This document shows positions 57,782-64,000 of a stretch of DNA of 64,000 nucleotides, in pieces (positions within the stretch are counted from its first letter, which is position 1; every line of letters begins with the position of its first letter). The notes below the pieces were generated by a model. The model was given only the letters and a program-made list of their open reading frames with translations. It was not told the DNA's origin and ran no database searches. Made by a program: the position numbers and the translations under genes. Source of the stretch: Bryoerythrophyllum caledonicum (lineage: Eukaryota > Streptophyta > Bryopsida > Pottiales > Pottiaceae); assembly GCA_963971425.1 (NCBI GenBank), contig OZ020516.1, positions 1,054,001 through 1,118,000 on the forward strand, given 5' to 3'.

Positions 57782-60700
57782 TCAGGCGCAATTGTTATGG
57801 TGTTTAGTAGTAGGGGCAGACGGGTTTCTTCGAATGTTTTTACCAAATCTCTTTGTAGGGTGTTCTGTAGGATTTAGGGGACTAGGGTAATCGTCCAGGT
57901 TCACAGAGACGCCATCTACAAACAACCGTCGTGGGGACAGCTCCACGCGCTCCGTAAGATGAAAGCCAGCATTTTTGAAGGCAAGAATCTCGTTTCTCCT
58001 AAAGTTTGTCCCCATCTTCACTGGCCAAAATTCAGGGAGAGGTGGTTTAGAAACCACCCACTTGCGCTTGGTGCCTTTGACACAACGCTCAATGTCCTCA
58101 TTGCAGTAGAAGAAATGCATTCTCTCGAATCTATTTTTTTTGTAGCTGTCCATCATCTCCGTATATGTTGGAGCAGCTGTACTTCTCCCATCCTGCACAA
58201 TCTTAGCCACACACTTTTTTTTTGTTACAGCTTGTTGGGAAAAACAAGCTTTATCAAATGTCTTCGGAAGCCTTGCAATGAGCCAAAGCTTCTCATCGTA
58301 GACAGTCTCTTGAACATATTTGACGTGTTGGGCCCGAGGTGAAGTAGCCACTGAGTTAGGAGGAAGATCTTCGGCTACAACAGGACGAGGATCAAACCGT
58401 GGTTTGGGATCTTCACCTGTTAGGTCTACAATTCTTGCATCAAGACGACGAGCCTTTACCCTTGGGCGGGAGACGCTGATCTTGTCAGGGCGATGTGAAT
58501 CGAATTCAGGACCAGGAGGAAGATCAGCTTTTCTCTTCAAAGACATAAAAACTTCTTCACCTTCCAAGTGGGGATCGCGTGTACAAAATTCATCTGCACC
58601 AGGCATATCGGCTAGCGCGGCATGAAGGACCTTTGAATTTCCAAAACATTGGGCATTGCGTTAAGCAATACGCAAACAAAGTTCCTCTTTTCCAGGCCCG
58701 GTACCCGGCTTCTCACCCTTCAGAAACTGGTAGAACGCAACAACCTGCATGAATGCGCGGACTATGTCATCAACAGCTGCAACGTAGAGATCATTCCCTC
58801 TTTTTCCAAACTATTGCAGCCACTTGTTGTGTATGGATTCGGCCAAATTACACGAGGGCATCTCAGCGAGCTATGCTTCATAAAGATTCTGCACATAAAC
58901 AATTAGGTTAATATTCCATTCGACGTGTGAGGCAGAGAAATGAATGGAGGAGAAGAAGAACTTCTAGTAGAAGTACAAGATTGAAAGATGATTAAAAGAG
59001 AGGCCTTCATAAGTGCTGCCGATGTCGGCCGTGCTTGAGGAGTAACTTCAGGGTGAAATTCAGTGCCAAAATACGGGGGTGTCCATGACAAGTGCTAAAT
59101 AGTAAAGAGAACAAGTGTCATTAGTTCTCCAATCGGTAATGCACATGAACCAAAAATTCATATCTAATTCAGGCGATGGCAAGCAGGGGTGCTGATTTTG
59201 GCATTACAATGCATGTGAAAGAGAGATGTGAAATATGTGAGCACAATTAGAACGCACAAAATGATAGGACTTACAAGCTGCATGAAGCCTCCCCATTGTC
59301 GGTAACAGAATTGCTAGAAAGCTAGCCATAACTCCAGTCTTGGTAGTGCTTCATCAGATGTTACTCCCAACGACAACCACCACGCTCGGATTGCCAAATA
59401 CCTTCTTTCTGCCACCTCCAACGAGATTGAGTTTTTGTATTGTTTGCAGAGGCGACGATGTTGATCTTGCAAGTCAGCTCTTATATCTACCTTGGTGTGC
59501 TTCTCAAGGGACTGTGTCCAGTGAAAAAGGCAGGTTCTCTCACGGATGTCCATAGGGATAGATAGGTCTCCAGTACGGTATACGATATGAACCGCGTTCC
59601 AGTTGGCTTGTGCGCTGTCGGCCATGAAACCTTTGAAATTTGGATTGCTAATGTCGTGTTTAATGGAGACAACGTTCAAATTTCCCCAGAACACTTGTTG
59701 GGCTGCCACATCCTCTGATTGCATATCGCAAACGGCAATAGTCATAACTCGGCAGTATGTGGAGTCATACACATGACAAGCCATTGTCGTCCAGGACTTT
59801 ACACGTTTCACATGGTCAAACATCATCTAGGAGTCCTCCAAGTCACCTCCAAGTTGCATCCGCCTAACTAAGTCAACTCCACTACCAGGGCCCACCTCGG
59901 CCATCTTGAATATAAAGACCTTGTCAGAGTCCGTTCCTTGACCAGGAAATCGGTTCTCCTAGATGAATGCCCAATTACTCGACCCTCTAAGTCTAGTGAT
60001 GCTATCTATGACACCACAATGACGCAGGTATCGAAAATTGGTAACCTCATTTCGAATATTTGGGGAGGATACGTGCTTGAACTTGTCCAACACAGGGATT
60101 GCCTCCTCAAATCCAAAATGATTTGAGGAACACCTTCTGGGCATAATAGTAACTCTCTTAGGTATTCCTTGCTAGCCTCAAGGACGATTGAGGAGTTGGT
60201 CGCAGATGGAGTCCTCTCTACCTGCTCAGCAATTAGTGATCAAAATTTCGCGGAGGACTCTCTATAGTTCCCCTTCTTCACAGCATGACTGTGTATTCCA
60301 AGATGCACACATGCACGTGTCATGTGGCTCTTGGCATGTATGTAATAGATCTTAGCCGAGCAACTTTCAATGCATAAGGGTGGAACCTAGCAGATAGCGC
60401 AAACGACAGTAGAATGAGGAGGTGGGTCAGAACCTCGATGAAATGGAGTTGAGGCAATACCCTCCCACTCAGTTTCATTTGTTGGTGAGGTCCGGTTCAG
60501 ACGCTTTGATGTGCGATGTGACAGTTCGAGTCCACGCGTGGCCGTCGTCTCGCTTATCCATTCCCTAAAGTTGCCGAGCCTTGGATGAGGGTGGGTACTT
60601 GCCCATCGGCGGAAGTTCGAAAATGACATCGCCATCAAATTTGGGGGGAAGAAAATCTACTTTCCGACTTGATATTGAATTATAATCTAACTTGCTGAGA

Positions 60701-61305
60701 GCTGAATTTGCTCCCCGTCTGGCACCAAGAAGGCGGAGGCATCGGATAATACTATCTACAGGAGGAAGTGGGGGTTTTGAAGTGGTCGGACCAATACAAG
60801 GAGATGGGGAGGACTCAAGATTCTCAGAGGCGGACTTAGACTGGGGAACACTACGAAGAGGGATTGCAGGGAGGCATTCACAGTCAGAGTCGTCACTAAG
60901 AATGAAGACAGGATCATCTGGAGGCTCAAGTTTTACCTTTTGCAGCAGCGGAGTAACAACCGTTCCAATGGTTGACCGTCTTGGTGTTAACGTGTCCGCA
61001 GACACGTTGGAGGGACGGTCTTTGGTTCCATACACTTTATAATTCCCCGACTCCAATCTCCAGTAGTCACCACCATCAGAAGGAAAGGAAATCTGAGCTT
61101 CAGTGTGCGAGAGTTCTTTTGTGATCGGATCGACTACATCCTTGTCAATATGCAAACTGCCATCTAAGATGTGGAATCGAGCAGCTAAACGACTTCCAGT
61201 AACAATGGAGAAGCCATCCTCTCCGACTACAAACGAAATGGGCACGGCAGATCCATTCTCGTAAATCAGAACAGGTTGGGACACGACATCCAATAGGGAT
61301 GCCAT
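57782..61305 (-). pseudogene. MULE-like DDE transposase, decayed, with long C-terminal extension
   Basis: The minus-strand ATG at 61305 starts an N-terminal region of about 245 codons. After a frame change near 60490-60560 comes a Cys/His segment ('DPPPHSTVVCAIC', 'CSAKIYYIHAK'), then the DDE core exon about 60000-59275 with 'CDMQSEDVAAQQ', 'GFMADSAQANWNAV' and 'ERTCLFHWTQSLEKH', ending at a GTAAGT donor. The next exon starts at 59094. Downstream exons carry 'PSCNLAESIHNKW' and 'MPGADEFCTRDPHLEG' and end at 57782. The core resembles MULE/FAR1-type transposases. In-frame stops: TAG at 60389, 59959, 59829 and 59316 and two more near 58880 and 58830, TGA near 60243, TAA near 58660. One or two frameshifts. 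Inactive copy. Confidence 0.75.
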
Positions 61306-62206
61306 GCGAAGCAAATCGAAAGCAGAAGAATAAGAAATAAATCTCGAGCAAAGAATGGTGGAGGCAATGGGGAACTATGTCTGAACATTTGAAAGCATTG
61401 TAAAATTATTTTCATCTTCTATCTAGCATATTTGCACGCCGTAATGGACAAAGTGAGGTAGGTACCAGAAACAGTAATGGCATTCAAGTACGCCGTCGAA
61501 AGAAGACAAAAATTAAAGTTTTAAAAGGAATTGGTGGTTGAATAGGCATTACTGTTTTCTTACTAACAAATGTAGCAGTGAACAATATAATACAGATAAA
61601 TGTTTATGGTGACAATAATAGCGGAGCCCACAAAAAATATCACAAATGGAGTACGTGTCAGAGCAAGATAATGAGCCCCTTGAGTGTCTTAACCCCTAAA
61701 GGACCAAGCGTCTATAAATTTTTCACTTTATATTTTTTCCACAACAATATGTGGTGTAAACCTTTGTACAGAGCAATTGGATTATCAATATAAAATATAT
61801 TAAATTCACAACAAAATACAGTGTGAATTAACAAAGCCGTGCGGTCAAAGTTTATGAAGTTTGGTTGATAATTAAATTCATAAATCTCAATTGAGATCTT
61901 ACGGTCAGAACTGAAAATCAAAGTGTTTGTATCCTTCTATGTTCATTGCAGCAGAATCCGACATTTTTAAAGTGTTTGTGGTGTAAAACCGTCACGGTAC
62001 CTTAATGGTTAAATCAAGAGGTAACCGCCGATTTCGTCATCTTGCCCTCTGATCTAGATATTGTAATATTTAATAACATTCAAGATTGGCGGCCAACCAA
62101 ATTTTCATAAACAAGCAACTAGGTATCTGAAACTATTCATAAACGAGATTTAGTTGTAGTAGAGTGCCGAGGTAGTGGGCAAAGGCTGTCGGCCAATTTT
62201 TGAAAT
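61306..62206. other. AT-rich, no gene recognised
   Basis: Upstream of the MULE-like gene; would include its promoter and terminal repeat if present. Confidence 0.45.
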
Positions 62207-62344
62207 ATGCCCAAGAGACGAAGGAGACAATCACTGTACTTCACAAGCTCTAAGCAACTCAAGAAGTCCAGGCAGATGAGGGAATTGAGGTCGACTTCTA
62301 GACTAGGTTCCGGAAGTGAGACCCCGATAGTGCTTCAGTTTTGA
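62207..62344 (+). CDS. Small basic ORF, 45 codons, doubtful
   Basis: ATG at 62207 to TGA at 62342-62344. The product is Arg/Lys/Ser-rich (starts MPKRRRRQS). It lies divergently beside the MULE-like gene and could be a first exon or a chance frame. No homology recognised. Confidence 0.25.
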   Translation: MPKRRRRQSLYFTSSKQLKKSRQMRELRSTSRLGSGSETPIVLQF

Positions 62345-63085
62345 AGAAGGACAGCGCAGAACTCCTGAGATGTCTGGTGAAACTCCCAACGATCTAGGTG
62401 GAATTGCAGTGAACACGATGGGACAAGGGCAGACTTTGACGATTGATCCGAGGGATAGCCAAAGTAGTAGCAATGATACAAGAGGGAATGAGCATGCTGC
62501 AACTATTCAAAGTAGAGGGCCATCAGCAGAACGAGGTTTCTTCACGGTTCCTTTCGTCATTTAGTATGCATATTAAATCATTTAGACATCATAACTTGGA
62601 TTGTACTCACATTTTGTGGTATCGATATGATTCCTTTTAGAAGGCAATGTGTTCCTGTTTGAGGCGGACGGCGTGGAAAGTCGTAATATTAGAAGTTGTG
62701 ATTGTGATTTTGGGCACAAATTCCGTTGATGCTTGATGTAGGATTCAAACCTTGAATCAGTAGGGTTTAGGGTGAGAGAGTAGCCGCGTTTAGAAAGTCT
62801 TATGTTTGTTGGAGGTAGTTTTGTGCAGAACTGATTTAGGGTTTTAGTCTACTAATGAAGGTCTTTGTCGTCGAAATTCTTGCACTCTTATAGAGGTTGT
62901 GGGACTCATATGATGTTGACCTAAACAACTTACTACGCTTTCTGCACGCGACATAGCCATACAACCAACAAGGAAGGGGAGCAAAGCCGAAGATCTTCAT
63001 TACTCTGCAAGCGACATGGAAGGTTCGAATAATTCCAAGTTTTGTTTATGTCTTTCATATACATAATATTAGAATTAGAGAACTA
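62345..63085. other. No gene recognised
   Basis: Short frames only (one of 64 codons at 62370-62564), no recognisable motif. Confidence 0.4.
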
Positions 63086-63165
63086 GGGTATGATCGGCAA
63101 GCACTCCGTCTTATGGTATGATCGGGTAAGCACTCCTTAGGGTATGATCGGCAAGCACTCTGTCT
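63086..63165 (+). repeat. Three GGTATGATCGGCAAGCACTC units
   Basis: About 26-base units with CTCCGTCTTA-type spacers, the second with one inserted base. A TGCCGATGTCGGCA palindrome follows at 63172-63185. Confidence 0.85.
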
Positions 63166-63419
63166 TCGGGTTGCCGATGTCGGCAGCTATTTTATGGGAT
63201 TGAGAGTCCTGATGGCGTGTCCAACAAGCCCGAGGTGCAATTGCGTCCATGCATACGAGACCTCGGGCGTACTAGACCTCGTAGCCAGACCTCGGGTGCC
63301 TTTGAACGCGCCACCGTCGCCGACGTCAGCATCACTCACGGCTCCACGAGTTTGACCACCGTTGTACGCATCGACTCAGTAAGGCGAGTGCGACGAGATC
63401 CTTCATTGTTCAATCTATG

Positions 63420-63560
63420 ATTCAAAGTCGATTAGAGCCATCTGACGCATGAGATCCAAGGTCGATTTAAGATCCAAGGTCGTTTCTGATTGGAGGCCGT
63501 TTCAAATAGGTGGTCGTTACAGATCCAAGGTCGTGTTTGATTCTCGTTTAGAGGCCTTCT
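63420..63560 (+). repeat. AGATCCAAGGTCG short repeats
   Basis: Imperfect repeats of GATCCAAGGTCGTTT and related GGCCGTTT/GGTCGTT elements. No coding meaning seen. Confidence 0.6.
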
Positions 63561-63783
63561 TAGAGCCGTTTATTAAAGATTTGCTACCAATGTCTGACGC
63601 ATGAGGAGGCAACCTTATCTCGAGTTCGAGTTGTTTGTGGGTGGAGGTGTCTTGCCTTGCGCACAACTCCTTCCGGGCGGTTGAGTCAGGTGCTATCTTA
63701 AGGTGAGTTTCGCATGCTCGAATTTTATAACGTGAGCTGTTTTGGAAACGATCTGCTTGCGTGAGAGTTGCTTTTTGTGAGCA

Positions 63784-63930
63784 TGGTTGAGCGCTGTGAA
63801 AGGGCTGCCGATGTCGGCAGTAATAAACGTTTATTTTTTTGTTAGAGCTTCACTTTAGGGCGTCGGGAAGAACCGTACCTGGTTGAGCGCTGTGAATGGG
63901 CTGCCGATATTGGCAGTGGTGAACGACGGT
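63784..63930 (+). repeat. 96-base-period duplication carrying TGCCGA dyads
   Basis: TGGTTGAGCGCTGTGAA starts at 63784 and 63880. Each is followed by GGGCTGCCGAT and its inverted partner: TGCCGATGTCGGCA at 63806-63819 and TGCCGATATTGGCA at 63902-63915. Confidence 0.8.
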
Positions 63931-64000
63931 TTTTTTAGTGACAACAACAGTAACGTGACTATCACCCGCAGTAAGTAACGTGACGGTACTACCGTACGCT

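Noticed and set aside
57366..62000. Terminal inverted repeats of the MULE-like element
   Set aside because: None could be matched by eye on the two sides; an alignment of both flanks is needed.
1..64000. UAG read as glutamine throughout this genome
   Set aside because: Not adopted as the main explanation: one TAG replaces a conserved Trp (87), TAA and TGA lesions and frameshifts also occur in transposons, and CHG decay explains the bias. Kept as a test in the findings.

Overview
The window looks like repeat-rich nuclear DNA of a land plant or close streptophyte relative. Evidence: several Ty3/gypsy LTR retrotransposons nested in one another, a MULE-type transposase remnant, GT-AG introns that restore reading frames, and a degenerate plant-type telomere tract (TTTAGGG) near 39.2 kb. 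I found no organelle, bacterial or rRNA/tRNA signature. I could not identify the species.

Layout. (1) 1-2600: 3' half of a Ty3/gypsy pol gene, followed by a polypurine tract and an LTR start. (2) About 3.2-4.3 kb: a decayed LTR of a second family; 5.04-5.9 kb: a GC-rich minisatellite. (3) 5908-19187, minus strand: gypsy element A, with its 3' LTR (5908-13644) and gag-pol. A plus-strand solo LTR of A's own family (8508-12362, target duplication ATAGG) sits inside A's 3' LTR. (4) 19188-33339, plus strand: gypsy element B with two near-identical LTRs. Its gag-pol frame is split by another solo LTR of the A family (24934-26887, target duplication AACAC). (5) 33.3-52.6 kb: a different landscape. 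It holds a minus-strand gene resembling DUF7869 proteins (35.2-37.9 kb) and a plus-strand multi-exon gene of about 1600 codons (44.4-51.45 kb) ending in an NIF/FCP1-type domain. Dozens of copies of a palindrome built on TTTAGCTCGA/TCGAGCTAAA lie in the introns and intergenic DNA, with none seen in exons. (6) 53515-57360: a third solo LTR of the A family (target duplication GCCCT). (7) 57.8-61.3 kb, minus strand: a decayed MULE-like transposase. (8) 61.3-64 kb: no clear gene, some short repeats.

Three observations stand out. First, the A-family LTR is unusually long (about 3.85 kb) and carries its own protein-coding frame of up to 659 codons behind a TATA box. Four copies of this LTR frame are visible, one intact. 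Second, the palindromic repeats keep their two arms matched even when the arm sequence changes, which looks like conserved base pairing. Third, premature in-frame stops across unrelated elements are overwhelmingly TAG (about 24 TAG, 4 TAA, 4 TGA by my reading). The 1600-codon gene has four in-frame TAGs and no TAA, TGA or frameshift before its terminal TGA. Decay of methylated CAG sites is the simplest explanation, but UAG recoding should be tested.
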